Part shown: one piece after another, positions 21,090 through 31,012 of the stretch | Layout of the letters: each line of letters begins with the position of its first letter | How positions within the stretch are numbered: position 1 is the stretch's first letter | Assembly (NCBI RefSeq): GCF_030406045.1 | Contig: NZ_CP128988.1 | Coordinates: 1,399,438 to 1,463,437 of the forward strand | DNA from: Thiohalobacter sp. IOR34 | GTDB taxonomy: Bacteria; Pseudomonadota; Gammaproteobacteria; Thiohalobacterales; Thiohalobacteraceae | Length of the DNA: 64,000 bases | Direction: 5' to 3' | Notes under the pieces: generated by a model | Databases searched by the model: none | Told to the model about the DNA's origin: nothing | Seen by the model: only the letters and a program-made list of their open reading frames with translations | Position numbers and translations under genes: made by a program

Positions 21090-21214
21090 GGCCTGGCGAT
21101 TGCTTCTACGGCAGGCAGTGCCAGCCCTCGGAAGCATCGGGCGCACGCGCTTCGCGCGGCGCCGTGAATCACAAAAACCTTTTCGTGGGGTTCGCGGGTT
21201 TCGTGGCTATCCCA
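21090..21214. repeat. Diverged relative of the 164-bp repeat
   Basis: This stretch aligns by eye to the unit tandemly repeated at 28954-29773: GGAAGCATCGGGCG, a GC-rich inverted stretch, CCGTGAATCA, CCTTTTCGTGG and TTTCGTGGCTATCCC occur in the same order. A sequence like its inverted arm is just after mlaA at 20617-20645, so the MITE at 20777 may have landed inside a larger repeat. Confidence 0.55.
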
Positions 21215-22654
21215 TCACAAGGCGGACGAGCGCATCACCAGCAGCTTGTCGATCTGCATATCGTTGAAACTGTACGGGATGCCGCCCACCCCCAGGCCGG
21301 ACTGGCGCAACCCGGCGAAGGGCATCCAGTCGACGCGGAAGGCCGTGTGGTCGTTGACCATCACCGCCGAGGCGTCGAGCCGTCGGTAGGCGTCGAGCGC
21401 GGCATCCAGTGAACGGGTGAAGACCGCCGCCTGGAAGGCATAGGGCAGGGCGTTGGCCCGTTCGATGGCCTCGGCGGTATCGGCGCAGCCGTAGACACAG
21501 ATCACCGGTCCGAATACCTCCTGTTGCGAGACCCGGGCCTCGGCCGGTGGATCGAGCAGCACCGTCGGCGGATAGCAGCTGGCGGAAAGCGGCTTGCCAC
21601 CACACAGCAGGCGGGCACCGTCAGCCACGGCTTCCTGCACCCATTCATGCACCCGTTGTACCTCGCGTTCGCGGATCAGCGGGCCGACCTCGGTGGTCGC
21701 GTCGGTCGGGTCGCCGACCCGCATTTTCCCGGCCAGCACGGCCAGCCCCTCGGCGATCGCCGCGGCCCGGGCACGGGGGGCAAAAACCCGCTGCACCGAG
21801 ACACAGACCTGGCCCGCATGGTAGAAGCCGCCCTTGGCGATCAGCGGCAGGGCGTCCTCGAGGTCGGCATCCGCCTCGATCAACACCGGCGCGACGCCGC
21901 CGTGTTCCAGGGCGCAGCGGGTGCCGGGCGCCAGCTTCGAGCGCAGCATCCAGCCGACCCGGGCGCTGCCGATGAAGCTGAAGAAGGCGACCCGCTGGTC
22001 GCAGACCAGCCGCTCCGACACCTCGGGGCTGCTGGTCACCAGGGCCTGGCACCAGGCGTCGGGCAGGCCGGCCTCGCGCAGCAGCGCGACGAAGCGGTAG
22101 CAGGACAGCGGCGTGTCCTCGGCCGGCTTGACGATCACCGGGCAGCCGGCGGCCACGGCCGGGCCGACCTGATGCACGATCAGGTTGAGCGGGTGATTGA
22201 AGGCGCTGACCGCCACCACCGGCCCGCGCGGCTCCTTGTGGGTCATGGCCAGACGGCCGGCCGAGGCCGGGGTGATGCCCATGGGGATCTCGCGACCGGC
22301 CTCGCTGCGCAATACCTCGATGCAGTTGCGCACCCCGTCGATGGCGCGTGCCACCTCGATGCGGGAGTCGAGCAGTGGCTTGCCGCCCTCGCGCGCTGCT
22401 TCCAGCGCCAGGGACTCCGCCTGTTCACCCATCAGCCGGGCGGTCCGTTCCAGGATCGCGGCCCGCTCGGCGACCGGCAGCCAACCATCACGGTCCTGGT
22501 ACAGGCCATGGGCCCGGGCCAGGGCACGCTCCACGACAGCCGCATCGGCGGTGTCCAGGGTGGCGATCAGCTGCCCGTCAAAGGGGGCCCGGACCTCGAG
22601 GCGGCCGCTGGCCGGTCCGGCGTCCGGAACCATGAGAGGGTGGTGGTCGGTCAT
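21215..22654 (-). CDS. Aldehyde dehydrogenase family protein
   Basis: A 479-residue NAD(P)+-dependent aldehyde dehydrogenase. It has the cofactor-binding segment VVAVSAFNHPLNLIVHQVGPAVAAGCPVIVKPAEDTPLS, the general-base Glu in LEHGGVAPVLIEADADLEDA and the catalytic Cys in YHAGQVCVSVQRV, then EVFGPVICV. The usual ELGG is EHGG here. The ATG at 22654 (AAGGAA 7 bp upstream) is chosen; the frame extends 33 codons further without support. It stands alone, divergent from the DAHP synthase gene. The substrate cannot be read from the sequence. Confidence 0.88.
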   Translation of the reverse strand: MTDHHPLMVPDAGPASGRLEVRAPFDGQLIATLDTADAAVVERALARAHGLYQDRDGWLPVAERAAILERTARLMGEQAESLALEAAREGGKPLLDSRIEVARAIDGVRNCIEVLRSEAGREIPMGITPASAGRLAMTHKEPRGPVVAVSAFNHPLNLIVHQVGPAVAAGCPVIVKPAEDTPLSCYRFVALLREAGLPDAWCQALVTSSPEVSERLVCDQRVAFFSFIGSARVGWMLRSKLAPGTRCALEHGGVAPVLIEADADLEDALPLIAKGGFYHAGQVCVSVQRVFAPRARAAAIAEGLAVLAGKMRVGDPTDATTEVGPLIREREVQRVHEWVQEAVADGARLLCGGKPLSASCYPPTVLLDPPAEARVSQQEVFGPVICVYGCADTAEAIERANALPYAFQAAVFTRSLDAALDAYRRLDASAVMVNDHTAFRVDWMPFAGLRQSGLGVGGIPYSFNDMQIDKLLVMRSSAL

Positions 22655-22689
22655 CGCGGGTTCCTTTCTTGTAGTGTTCGTGGATGGCC

Positions 22690-22718
22690 CTGACAGGGGC
22701 GGCGGAATCTGGGATAAT
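22690..22718 (+). promoter_or_regulatory. Sigma70 promoter upstream of aroG
   Basis: CTGACA (22690-22695), a 17-bp spacer and GATAAT (22713-22718), each box one mismatch from consensus. A leader of about 90 nt with a GC-rich hairpin (near 22770-22800) follows; no regulator site was recognised. Confidence 0.65.
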
Positions 22719-22816
22719 GCTCTGCTTTTAGCGGGTTCAGGCCCAGGTATCAACCCTTTGATGAGAGTTGTCCTGCCGCTTGCGGGCGGCGGGCCGGCGA
22801 TCTACCGACAGCGCGC

Positions 22817-23899
22817 ATGAGCAACCAGTTCCCTACCGACGACCTGCGTATCCTCGAGATCAAGGAGGTCACGCCTCCGGCCCAGGTGCACGAAGAATAC
22901 CCGATCAGCGATAGGGCCGGTCGTACCGTGTCCGAGACGCGCCGTGACATCCATCGCATCCTGCAGGGTGAGGACGACCGGCTGCTGGTGATCATTGGCC
23001 CCTGTTCCATCCACGATCCGGAGGCGGCCCTGGAGTATGCACGGCGGCTGGCCGAGCTGCGCCAGCGGCTGGCGGACGATCTGCTGGTCGTGATGCGGGT
23101 CTATTTCGAGAAACCGCGCACCACCGTCGGCTGGAAGGGACTGATCAACGATCCCAACCTGGACGGCAGTTTCGAGATCAACAAGGGACTGCGCCGGGCC
23201 CGCAAACTGCTGCTCGACCTCAACGAGATGGGCGTGCCGGCGGCCACCGAGTTCCTCGACCTGATCAGCCCCCAGTATGTCGCCGACCTGGTCAGCTGGG
23301 GGGCCATCGGCGCCCGTACCACCGAGAGCCAGGTGCACCGCGAACTGGCCTCCGGCCTGTCCTGCCCGGTGGGCTTCAAGAATGCCACCGACGGCACCCT
23401 GCGGGTGGCGGTGGACGCCATTGGCGCCGCCTCGCGGCCGCATCACTTCCTGTCGCTGACCAAGGAGGGGCATTCGGCCATCTTCTCCACCGCCGGTAAC
23501 GAGGACTGCCACATCATCCTCCGCGGCGGCCGCCAGCCGAACTATGACGCTGCCTCCGTGGCCCAGGCTGCAGAGGAGCTGCAGGCTGCCGGCCTGGCAC
23601 CGCGGATCATGATCGATTTCAGCCATGCCAACAGCCTCAAGCAGCCGCAGCGACAGCTGGAAGTGGGCAAGGACGTGGCGGCGCAGATCGCCGCCGGCGA
23701 CCGCCGCATCATCGGTGCCATGATCGAGAGTCACCTGCTGCCTGGCCGCCAGGATGCCAAGCCTGGCGAGCCGTTGACCTTCGGCCAGAGCATCACCGAT
23801 GCCTGCATCGGCTGGGAGGACAGCGTGCCCCTGCTGGAACAACTGGCCGAGGCCGTGCGCCAGCGCCGGCAGAGCACGAGCAGCGCCGCCGCTTCCTGA
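22817..23899 (+). CDS. aroG: DAHP synthase, AroG/AroF/AroH type
   Basis: 3-deoxy-7-phosphoheptulonate synthase condenses phosphoenolpyruvate with erythrose-4-phosphate, the first step of the shikimate pathway. The 360-residue class I-alpha enzyme has IIGPCSIHDPEAALEYA with the metal-binding Cys, VMRVYFEKPRTTVGWKGLINDP, IGARTTESQVHRELASGLS, VGFKNATDG and a C-terminal MIESHLLPGRQD. Which amino acid inhibits it cannot be decided by eye. A second, different DAHP synthase is at 59370-60482. Confidence 0.96.
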   Translation: MSNQFPTDDLRILEIKEVTPPAQVHEEYPISDRAGRTVSETRRDIHRILQGEDDRLLVIIGPCSIHDPEAALEYARRLAELRQRLADDLLVVMRVYFEKPRTTVGWKGLINDPNLDGSFEINKGLRRARKLLLDLNEMGVPAATEFLDLISPQYVADLVSWGAIGARTTESQVHRELASGLSCPVGFKNATDGTLRVAVDAIGAASRPHHFLSLTKEGHSAIFSTAGNEDCHIILRGGRQPNYDAASVAQAAEELQAAGLAPRIMIDFSHANSLKQPQRQLEVGKDVAAQIAAGDRRIIGAMIESHLLPGRQDAKPGEPLTFGQSITDACIGWEDSVPLLEQLAEAVRQRRQSTSSAAAS

Positions 23900-23927
23900 A
23901 CCAATCACCCTTTCGCGAGTGAGTCAC

Positions 23928-25026
23928 ATGCTGGAAATCAACCCCGTACTGAACAGGATCAAGGACCTCCAGGGCCGCGCCGAGGCCCTTAGGGGGTATC
24001 TTTGACTACGAGGACAAGAAGGACCGCCTGGCCGAGGTCAGCCGCGAGCTAGAGGACCCGGAGATCTGGAACGAGCCCGAGAAGGCCCAGGCGCTGGGCC
24101 AGGAACGGGCCCGGCTGGAGGAGATCGTCGAGGGGCTGGACAGTATCGCGGCCGCCCTCGGGGAGGCGCGCGAGCTGCTGGAGATCGCCGCCGAGGAGGA
24201 CGACACCGAGACCCTGGAGGCGGTGCGCGCCGATGTGGACGCCGTGGAGAAGACGGTCTCCGACCTGGAGTTTCGGCGCATGTTCTCCGGCGAGATGGAC
24301 GCCAACAACGCCTTCCTGGAGATCCAGGCCGGTTCCGGTGGCACCGAGGCGCAGGACTGGGCAGAGATGCTGCTGCGCATGTACCTGCGCTGGGCCGAGC
24401 GTCATGGCTTCAAGACCGAGCTGATCGAGGTCTCGCCGGGCGAGGTGGCAGGCATCAAGAGCGCAACCCTGAAGATCGAAGGGCCCTATGCCTACGGCTG
24501 GCTGCGTACCGAAACCGGTGTGCACCGCCTGGTGCGCAAGTCGCCCTTCGATTCCGGCAACCGCCGCCACACCTCCTTTTCCTCGGTGTTCGTCTCCCCC
24601 GAGGTGGATGACGACATCGACATCGAGATCAACCCGGCCGATCTGCGCATCGACGTCTACCGGGCCAGCGGCGCCGGTGGCCAGCACGTCAACCGTACCG
24701 AATCCGCGGTGCGCATCACCCATGAACCGACCGGTATCGTGGTGCAGTGCCAGAACGACCGCTCCCAGCACAAGAACAAGGCCACGGCCATGAAGCAGCT
24801 CAAGGCCAAGCTCTACGAGCGTGAGATGCAGGAGCGCCGTGCCGAGCAGCAGGCCCTGGAAGAGAGCAAGTCGGACATCGGCTGGGGCAGTCAGATCCGC
24901 TCCTATGTGCTGGACCAGTCGCGCATCAAGGATCTGCGCACCGGCGTCGAGGTCGGCAATACCCAGGCGGTTCTGGACGGCGATCTCGACCCCTTCATCG
25001 AGGCCAGCCTGAAATCCGGGCTTTGA
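23928..25026 (+). CDS. prfB: Peptide chain release factor 2, programmed +1 frameshift
   Basis: RF2 releases peptides at UGA and UAA. The frame from ATG 23928 meets TGA at 24003 after 25 codons, in the context CTTAGGGGGTATCTTTGAC, the classical RF2 frameshift site with an internal Shine-Dalgarno-like AGGGGG. Reading resumes at 24004, giving 365 residues, the E. coli length. Later marks are [10 protein letters not shown], the [15 protein letters not shown] (GGQ) loop and SRIKDLRTG. The stop makes the gene autoregulated: low RF2 favours the shift. It lies 58 bp before lysS, the usual prfB-lysS pairing. Confidence 0.98.
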
Positions 25027-25090
25027 AGCCAACCCCTTATCATGCACGGCGGGACGCAGCGTTCCGTTTCCGCAAAACGAGTGATCGACG

Positions 25091-26599
25091 ATGAGTGACA
25101 AGACGCCACAGACCGAACAGGACGAGAACCGGCTGATCGCCGAGCGGCGGGCCAAGCTGCAGGCGCTGCGCGAGCAGGGCCTCGCCTTTCCCAACGACTT
25201 CCGCCGCGACGTGATGGCCGGGGAACTGCACGCCGAATACGACGACAAGGACGACGCCTGGTTCGAGGCCAACCCGCGGCGGGTCAGGGTGGCGGGGCGG
25301 ATGATGTCCAAGCGCATCATGGGCAAGGCCAGCTTCACCAACATCCAGGACATGTCGGGGCGCATCCAGTTGTTCGTACAGCGTGACAGCCTGCCGGAGG
25401 GTGTCTATCAGGCCTTCAAGGGCTGGGACATCGGCGACATCATCGGTGCCGAGGGCACCCTGTTCAAGACCCGCACCGGCGAGCTGAGCGTGAAGGTCGA
25501 CGAGCTGCGCCTGCTGACCAAGTCGCTGCGTCCGCTGCCTGAGAAGTTCAAGGGGCTGACCGACCAGGAGACGCGCTACCGCCAGCGCTACCTGGATCTG
25601 ATCATGAACGAGGTGTCGCGCGAGGTGTTCCGCATGCGTACCCGCATCATCCAGTACCTGCGCGACTTCCTCAACGCCCGTGGTTTCCTGGAGGTGGAGA
25701 CGCCGATGATGCAGGCCATCCCCGGCGGCGCTACCGCTCGGCCCTTCATTACCCATCACAATGCGCTGGACATGCAGCTCTACCTGCGCGTCGCGCCGGA
25801 GCTGTACCTGAAGCGGCTGGTGGTGGGCGGCTTCGAGAAGGTCTATGAGATCAACCGCAACTTCCGCAACGAGGGCCTGTCCACCCGCCACAATCCCGAG
25901 TTCACCATGCTCGAGTTCTACGAGGCCTATGCCGACTATCACGACCTGATGGACATGACCGAGGAGATGCTGCGTGGCCTGGCCGAATCGCTGCTGGTCA
26001 GCAGCATCGTCCACTACCAGGGCGAGGAATACGATTTCGGCAAGCCCTTTGCGCGGATGACGGTCAAGGAGTCCATTCTCCACTACAACCCGGAAATCAG
26101 CGCGGCTCAGCTCGAGGATCTGGACCAGGCGCGGGCCCTGGCCGGGCGGCTGGGCATTCCGCTGAAGGACAGCTATGGCCTTGGCAAGGTGCAGATCGAG
26201 ATCTTCGAGAAGACCGTCGAGCACCGCCTGCTGCAGCCGACCTTCATCACCGCCTATCCGACCGAGGTCTCGCCCCTGGCGCGGCGCAACGATCAGGACC
26301 CCTTCGTCACCGATCGCTTCGAGTTCTTCGTCGGCGGGCGCGAGATCGCCAACGGCTTCTCCGAACTGAACGACGCCGAGGACCAGGCCGAGCGTTTCCG
26401 CCGCCAGGTGGAGGAGAAGGATGCGGGTGACGAGGAGGCCATGCACTTCGATGCCGACTACATCCGCGCCCTGGAGCACGGCATGCCACCGACGGCGGGC
26501 GAGGGCATCGGCATCGACCGGCTGGTGATGCTGTTCACCGATTCGCCATCGATCCGTGACGTGTTGCTGTTTCCTCATATGCGGCCCGGCGGATTATGA
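25091..26599 (+). CDS. lysS: Lysyl-tRNA synthetase, class II
   Basis: A 502-residue class II enzyme. It has an N-terminal OB-fold anticodon-binding domain ([23 protein letters not shown], about 56-150), motif 1 ([25 protein letters not shown]), motif 2 ([26 protein letters not shown]) and motif 3 ([26 protein letters not shown]). Length and order are standard; it follows prfB as in most gammaproteobacteria. Confidence 0.98.
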   Translation: MSDKTPQTEQDENRLIAERRAKLQALREQGLAFPNDFRRDVMAGELHAEYDDKDDAWFEANPRRVRVAGRMMSKRIMGKASFTNIQDMSGRIQLFVQRDSLPEGVYQAFKGWDIGDIIGAEGTLFKTRTGELSVKVDELRLLTKSLRPLPEKFKGLTDQETRYRQRYLDLIMNEVSREVFRMRTRIIQYLRDFLNARGFLEVETPMMQAIPGGATARPFITHHNALDMQLYLRVAPELYLKRLVVGGFEKVYEINRNFRNEGLSTRHNPEFTMLEFYEAYADYHDLMDMTEEMLRGLAESLLVSSIVHYQGEEYDFGKPFARMTVKESILHYNPEISAAQLEDLDQARALAGRLGIPLKDSYGLGKVQIEIFEKTVEHRLLQPTFITAYPTEVSPLARRNDQDPFVTDRFEFFVGGREIANGFSELNDAEDQAERFRRQVEEKDAGDEEAMHFDADYIRALEHGMPPTAGEGIGIDRLVMLFTDSPSIRDVLLFPHMRPGGL

Positions 26600-26796
26600 T
26601 GAACAACATCATGATAGATCTCTAACCAATTGAGCAGGAAATGCATTTCATGACAACATGCCGACTGGACAAGGCGGGGAGGGGTGACATCCCCCTCGCC
26701 GTCGGATACCGGCAACAGCAGACCCCGCAACTTTTGCTAGAGTTGATCTAAAGGGAAAACCGGCAACGCCGAAAAGCTTGTTGGTTGCCGGATCAA
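26600..26796 (+). other. lysS downstream region
   Basis: No gene was seen. An imperfect GC-rich hairpin at about 26673-26700 (GAGGGG with CCCCTC) could end lysS transcription, although no T-run follows. The FliA-like promoter is in the second half, then a MITE-like element. Confidence 0.4.
26749..26775 (+). promoter_or_regulatory. FliA (sigma28)-like promoter
   Basis: TAAA (26749-26752), exactly 15 bp, then GCCGAAAA (26768-26775); the E. coli sigma28 consensus is TAAA-N15-GCCGATAA, one mismatch. It points at the GGDEF-EAL gene, but the 148-bp inverted-repeat element now lies between them. Confidence 0.45.
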
Positions 26797-26944
26797 TTAA
26801 CAGGCTGTTGAAAAAGCCTCTGGCGAGTGCGAGACAAGGCAAAAAATGGCGAAAAAGCGCAGTTTACATGGCCGTAAATGAGCATTTTGAGCCATTTTTT
26901 AACGCCGTATCGTGCCGTCAGAGGGTTTTTCAACAGCCTGTTAA
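26797..26944. repeat. 148-bp MITE-like element bounded by TTAA
   Basis: Inverted ends TTAACAGGCTGTTGAAAAA and TTTTTCAACAGCCTGTTAA, about 25 bp each, enclose AT-rich DNA without a gene. TTAA at both ends could be a target duplication or part of the repeat. It lies in the 5' leader of the GGDEF-EAL gene, whose open frame reads through it. Confidence 0.8.
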
Positions 26945-26981
26945 GGAACGGCCAATCAATTACCGCAGGTCGCCATCGCGC

Positions 26982-28955
26982 ATGTCCGATACCATAGCCA
27001 AGCTCGAGCACCAGCTGCAGATCCTGCAGGCAGAGCTGCGGCAACGCGAGTACGAGATCGATCTGCTGCGGGAAACGGCCACTGCTGTGGGCAGCGAGCT
27101 GAACCTGGACAAGGTTCTGCAACTGATCGCCGAACGGGCCCGCGAGCTGATCGACGCCGAGACCCTGCTGATCCCCATCCTCAACCGCGAGTGTGACGAA
27201 TACACTTACCGGGCCGGTGCCGGCCGCGGAGTGGAAGAGATCGTCGGTGAATCCCTGCCCCTCGACTTCGGTGTCTGTGGCTGGGTCTGGGAACACAAGC
27301 GCCCCTGGTGGCGGGGCATGCTCGATGAATTGTCGGAAGCGGAGAAGAACCGCTGGGAGAAGGAGGCCGGCACCCTGATCATGGTGCCGCTGATCGGCCG
27401 TGAGCATTTTCTCGGCGGCATCGCCGGCATCAACAAGCGTGGAGGTGAGGAATTCAGCCGCCAGGACCTCAATCTGCTCAGCCTGTTCGCCAGTCAGGTG
27501 GCGATCGCCATCGAAAACGCCATGGCGGTACATCGCCTGGACCAGGCCCGCGAGGAGGCCGAAACCTACCAGAACGAGCTGCAGCAGCTGAATTCACGGC
27601 TGCAGGCCACCAATCAGGAACTGGAATTCCTCTCCCTCTACGACCCCCTTACGGCACTGCCCAATCGCTCGCTGCTGCGTGACCGAATCCAGCAGGGGCT
27701 GGCCGCCGCGCAGCGTGACGGCGGTGGGCTGGCGGTGCTGGTCATCGATCTCGACCGCTTCAAGGAGATCAACGACGCCCTGGGTCACGAGGTGGGCGAC
27801 CAACTGCTGAAACAGGTCAGCAACCGTTTCGCCGCCGAACTGCGGCACAGCGACACCATCGGCCGCCTCGGTGGCGACGAGTTCGCGGTGGTGCTGGCGC
27901 CGGCCGAAACCCAGGCCGTGACCCGGGTGGCCAATGCCCTGCTGGAGGCGCTGGCAACACCCTTCATCATCGGCAGCCACCGGCTGGCGGTGACCGCCAG
28001 CATCGGCATCGCGCTCTACCCCGAGCATGGTGAGGATGCCGGTACGCTGTTCCAGCATGCCGATGCCGCCATGTATGCCGCCAAGCGCGACCGTTGTTCT
28101 GTCGGTTTCTACAACAGCGAAGTGGAAGAGAACTCACTCGGTCGTCTGACCCTGGTCAGCGATCTGCGCCATGCCCTGAACGAATCCGAGTTTGAACTCT
28201 ATTACCAGCCCAAGCTGGATCTCGCCAGCAACAACATCATCGGCGTGGAGGCGCTGGCCCGCTGGCCGCACCGCAAGCGTGGTCTGGTGATGCCGGACAG
28301 TTTCATCCCGGCGCTGGAACAGACCGGCCTGATTCAACAATTCAATTTCTGGGTGCTGGACGCGGCCCTCGAACAGTGTGCCGCCTGGCAGGCGCGGGGC
28401 TGGTCGCTGGGCGTGGCAGTCAACCTGCCGGTGACCAGCCTGCTCGATCCGAACTTCGTCGGGGAACTGGCGCAGCGACTCGAACGCTGGGAACTCTGGG
28501 ACAAACTGACTCTGGAGATCACCGAGAACCTCTTTCTCAGCGACTACGACCGCCTGACCGAGGTCTTCGGTCAACTGCGGGATCTGGGGGTCAATTTCTC
28601 CATCGACGATTTCGGCACCGGTCACTCATCGCTCAGCCGCCTGCGCCAGCTTCCGGTGAGCGAGCTGAAGATCGACCGCAGCTTCGTCATGGGCATGGCG
28701 CAGAATGCAGACGATGCAACCATCGTGCGTTCGACCATCGATCTGGCGCACAACCTGGGGCATGCGGTAGTGGCCGAAGGGGTGGAGAACGACAGCATCC
28801 TGCAGCAGCTGAAACAACTCGACTGCGACATCATCCAGGGTTACCACATCAGCCGTCCGCTGCCGGTGGCCGAGTTCGAGGCCTTCGTCGAGGATGCGGC
28901 CTGGCCCATCGCCAGGCCACAGGAACAGCACCTGGGTTTCCTCAAGCCGGGCTGA
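26982..28955 (+). CDS. GAF-GGDEF-EAL cyclic-di-GMP turnover protein
   Basis: A 657-residue signalling protein for making and breaking cyclic di-GMP. Order: N-terminal coiled coil (1-30), GAF sensor domain (about 35-185), second coiled coil (185-215), GGDEF domain with intact GGDEF (297-301) and an RxxD inhibitory site five residues before it (Arg288, Asp291), and an EAL domain with EAL (423-425), DDFGTGHSSLSRLR and KIDRSFV. Both active sites look complete, so it could be bifunctional. There is no membrane segment, so it is cytoplasmic. ATG 26982 is the likely start; the open frame to 26778 passes through a mobile repeat. The ribosome site is weak. Confidence 0.93.
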   Translation: MSDTIAKLEHQLQILQAELRQREYEIDLLRETATAVGSELNLDKVLQLIAERARELIDAETLLIPILNRECDEYTYRAGAGRGVEEIVGESLPLDFGVCGWVWEHKRPWWRGMLDELSEAEKNRWEKEAGTLIMVPLIGREHFLGGIAGINKRGGEEFSRQDLNLLSLFASQVAIAIENAMAVHRLDQAREEAETYQNELQQLNSRLQATNQELEFLSLYDPLTALPNRSLLRDRIQQGLAAAQRDGGGLAVLVIDLDRFKEINDALGHEVGDQLLKQVSNRFAAELRHSDTIGRLGGDEFAVVLAPAETQAVTRVANALLEALATPFIIGSHRLAVTASIGIALYPEHGEDAGTLFQHADAAMYAAKRDRCSVGFYNSEVEENSLGRLTLVSDLRHALNESEFELYYQPKLDLASNNIIGVEALARWPHRKRGLVMPDSFIPALEQTGLIQQFNFWVLDAALEQCAAWQARGWSLGVAVNLPVTSLLDPNFVGELAQRLERWELWDKLTLEITENLFLSDYDRLTEVFGQLRDLGVNFSIDDFGTGHSSLSRLRQLPVSELKIDRSFVMGMAQNADDATIVRSTIDLAHNLGHAVVAEGVENDSILQQLKQLDCDIIQGYHISRPLPVAEFEAFVEDAAWPIARPQEQHLGFLKPG

Positions 28956-29801
28956 TCGCGGCTTGGCGACCGCTCCTAGGTGAGGGTTCCGTGCTGCCTT
29001 GGCAGGGGCGGTGACCACCCCTGGAAGCATCGGGCGGACGCGCTCCGCCGTGAATCAGAAAAATCCTTTTCGTGGATTTCGCGGATTTCGTGGCTATCCC
29101 GTCTCAAGCTGGCCGGCGATCGCGGCCTGGCGACCGCTCCTACGTGAGGGTTCCGCGCTGCCTTGGCAGGGGCGGTGACCACCCCTGGAAGCATCGGGCG
29201 GACGCGCTCCGCCGTGAATCAGAAAAATCCTTTTCGTGGATTTCGCGGATTTCGTGGCCATCCTGTCTCAAGCTGGCCGGCGATCGCGGCCTGGCGACCG
29301 CTCCTAGGTGAGGGTTCCGCGCTGCCTTGGCAGGGGCGGTGACCACCCCTGGAAGCATCGGGCGGACACGCTCCGCCGTGAATCAGAAAAATCCTTTTCG
29401 TGGATTTCGCGGATTTCGTGGCCATCCTGTCTCAAGCTGGCCGGCGATCGCGGCCTGGCGACCGCTCCTAGGTGAGGGTTCCGCGCTGCCTTGGCAGGGG
29501 CGGTGACCACCCCTGGAAGCATCGGGCGGACACGCTCCGCCGTGAATCAGAAAAATCCTTTTCGTGGATTTCGCGGATTTCGTGGCCATCCTGTCTCAAG
29601 CTGGCCGGCGATCGCGGCCTGGCGACCGCTCCTAGGTGAGGGTTCCGTGCTGCCTTGGCAGGGGCACTGACCACCCTTGGAAGCATCGGGCGGACGCGCT
29701 CCGCCGTGAATCAGAAAAATCCTTTTCGTGGATTTCGCGGATTTCGTGGCCATCCTGTCTCAAGCTGGCCGGCGATCGCGGCCTGGCGGCCGCTCCTACA
29801 G
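28954..29801. repeat. Tandem array of five 164-bp units
   Basis: GATCGCGGC starts at 28954, 29118, 29282, 29446, 29610 and 29774, an exact 164-bp period with very few substitutions; the sixth copy is cut to 28 bp. Each unit holds a REP-like palindrome (GATCGCGGCCTGGCGACCGC), a GC-rich middle and a CGTGGATTTCGCGGATTTCG end. The 68-72-codon open frames in each unit are by-products of the repeat. The array lies between two convergent genes. Confidence 0.95.
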
Positions 29802-29806
29802 GCGTT

Positions 29807-30856
29807 TCAGCAGGGCTCGGAGAAGGGGTAGGGCAGATCGCGGAATTCCAGGCGCGGACCCTCAGGGCTGTCGAGATGGATCTGGCCGGCGTCGGCGCCG
29901 CTGATCTGGATCACGGCCAGCAGCAGGTAGCCACCATCGGGATGCGGCCGCGCCTCGACGATCTTGCCGGCGCTCTGTTCCCCGTTGTCCGGGGTGTATA
30001 GCTCGTCGCCGGGTTGCGGGGCCTGTTCGGCGTCCACCCAGGCCAGGTACATGCGCCGCTTGAGCTTGCCGAGATACTGCATGCGGGCCACCACTTCCTG
30101 ACCGGGATAGCAGCCCTTCTTGAAACTGACCCCGCCGACCAGATGCAGATTGACCATCTGCGGCACAAAGGCCTCGCTGGTCTGCGGGTAGATGACGGGC
30201 AGGCCGGCGGCGACGTTGAGCAGTCCCCAGGCCGGCTCGCCGACCGGGGCAAAACGCACATTGAGGCCGTCCCAGAGCCTCTTCAGTTCGTCCAGCGGAC
30301 CGTAGATCTCGTAGCGGGGGTGGATGCCGGGGATGCGCAGCACCGTGCACAGTTGCTGGCTGACCACCTCATCGACCGCCTGGGGTAAGCGATCGAGCAG
30401 GTTCTCCAGTTCCCGGGGCGCATCGTCGCCGGAGACACCGATGTGCACGAAGGTGTCGGTGACCTCCTCCAGGGTGACGGCAGCGCGCAGCACGAACATC
30501 TGCAGCCGCTTGAGGATGGGCTCGGCCAGTTCCATGGGCAGCGCCAGGTAATAGATCCCGTCGCGCTGGAATACCCGGAAGGTGGCCAGGATGCGTCCCT
30601 TGGGGTTGCAGTAGCTGCTCAGCTGGCTGTGTTCCGGGGTCACCTCGCGGATGTCATTGCTCAGCTGGCCCTGGAGAAACTCGGCGGCGTCCTCGCCGTG
30701 CACGGCGATCAGCGCCAGATGCGACAGGTCGGCAAAGACATTGCCGGTCAGGGCCACGCTCAGTTCCCGCTTCAGGCTGCCGTAGCTGCCCACCTTGCCG
30801 GTGTCGTCGAACTCGGCGCCCGCGGCCTCGAGAAAGGTTTTCCACTCGGCTTTCAT
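29807..30856 (-). CDS. ygfZ: YgfZ, folate-binding Fe-S cluster maintenance protein
   Basis: YgfZ (IBA57-like) uses tetrahydrofolate to support assembly or repair of certain 4Fe-4S proteins. The 349-residue GcvT-fold protein has LSNDIREVTPEHSQLSSYCNPKGRI in the folate domain and the signature KKGCYPGQEVVARMQYLGKLKRR with its essential Cys. ATG 30856 gives MKAEWKTFL. It is divergent from sdhCDAB, whose SdhB carries three Fe-S clusters, a context that fits. Confidence 0.95.
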   Translation of the reverse strand: MKAEWKTFLEAAGAEFDDTGKVGSYGSLKRELSVALTGNVFADLSHLALIAVHGEDAAEFLQGQLSNDIREVTPEHSQLSSYCNPKGRILATFRVFQRDGIYYLALPMELAEPILKRLQMFVLRAAVTLEEVTDTFVHIGVSGDDAPRELENLLDRLPQAVDEVVSQQLCTVLRIPGIHPRYEIYGPLDELKRLWDGLNVRFAPVGEPAWGLLNVAAGLPVIYPQTSEAFVPQMVNLHLVGGVSFKKGCYPGQEVVARMQYLGKLKRRMYLAWVDAEQAPQPGDELYTPDNGEQSAGKIVEARPHPDGGYLLLAVIQISGADAGQIHLDSPEGPRLEFRDLPYPFSEPC

Positions 30857-31012
30857 TGTCTGACCTCGCTGTTGAAGGTTGCTGAGTGTAGACCATTCAC
30901 GCCGCGGCTGTCAGCCGTTCCCAGGGCCTGGCAGCCGCCGGCGTCGTCACCCCTGGCAACGGTGGTATTGCCGTCGCGGGGATGGTATAAACGGCGCAAA
31001 ACAATATCATGG

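Noticed and set aside
24003-24005. Early stop in prfB as a sign of a pseudogene
   Set aside because: The stop lies in the classical RF2 programmed frameshift site and the downstream frame is complete.
26680-26796. Possible cyclic-di-GMP riboswitch before the GGDEF-EAL gene
   Set aside because: The conserved GEMM core segments are not present; only unrelated hairpins were found.
26778-26981. N-terminal extension of the GGDEF-EAL protein
   Set aside because: The extension is the translation of the 148-bp mobile repeat and lacks similarity to signalling domains.
28976-29753. Repeated open frames of 68-72 codons on the minus strand
   Set aside because: They recur with the 164-bp period and have no ribosome sites; they are products of the tandem array.
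28954-29801. Possible CRISPR array
   Set aside because: The whole 164-bp unit is repeated; there are no unique spacers and no cas genes.
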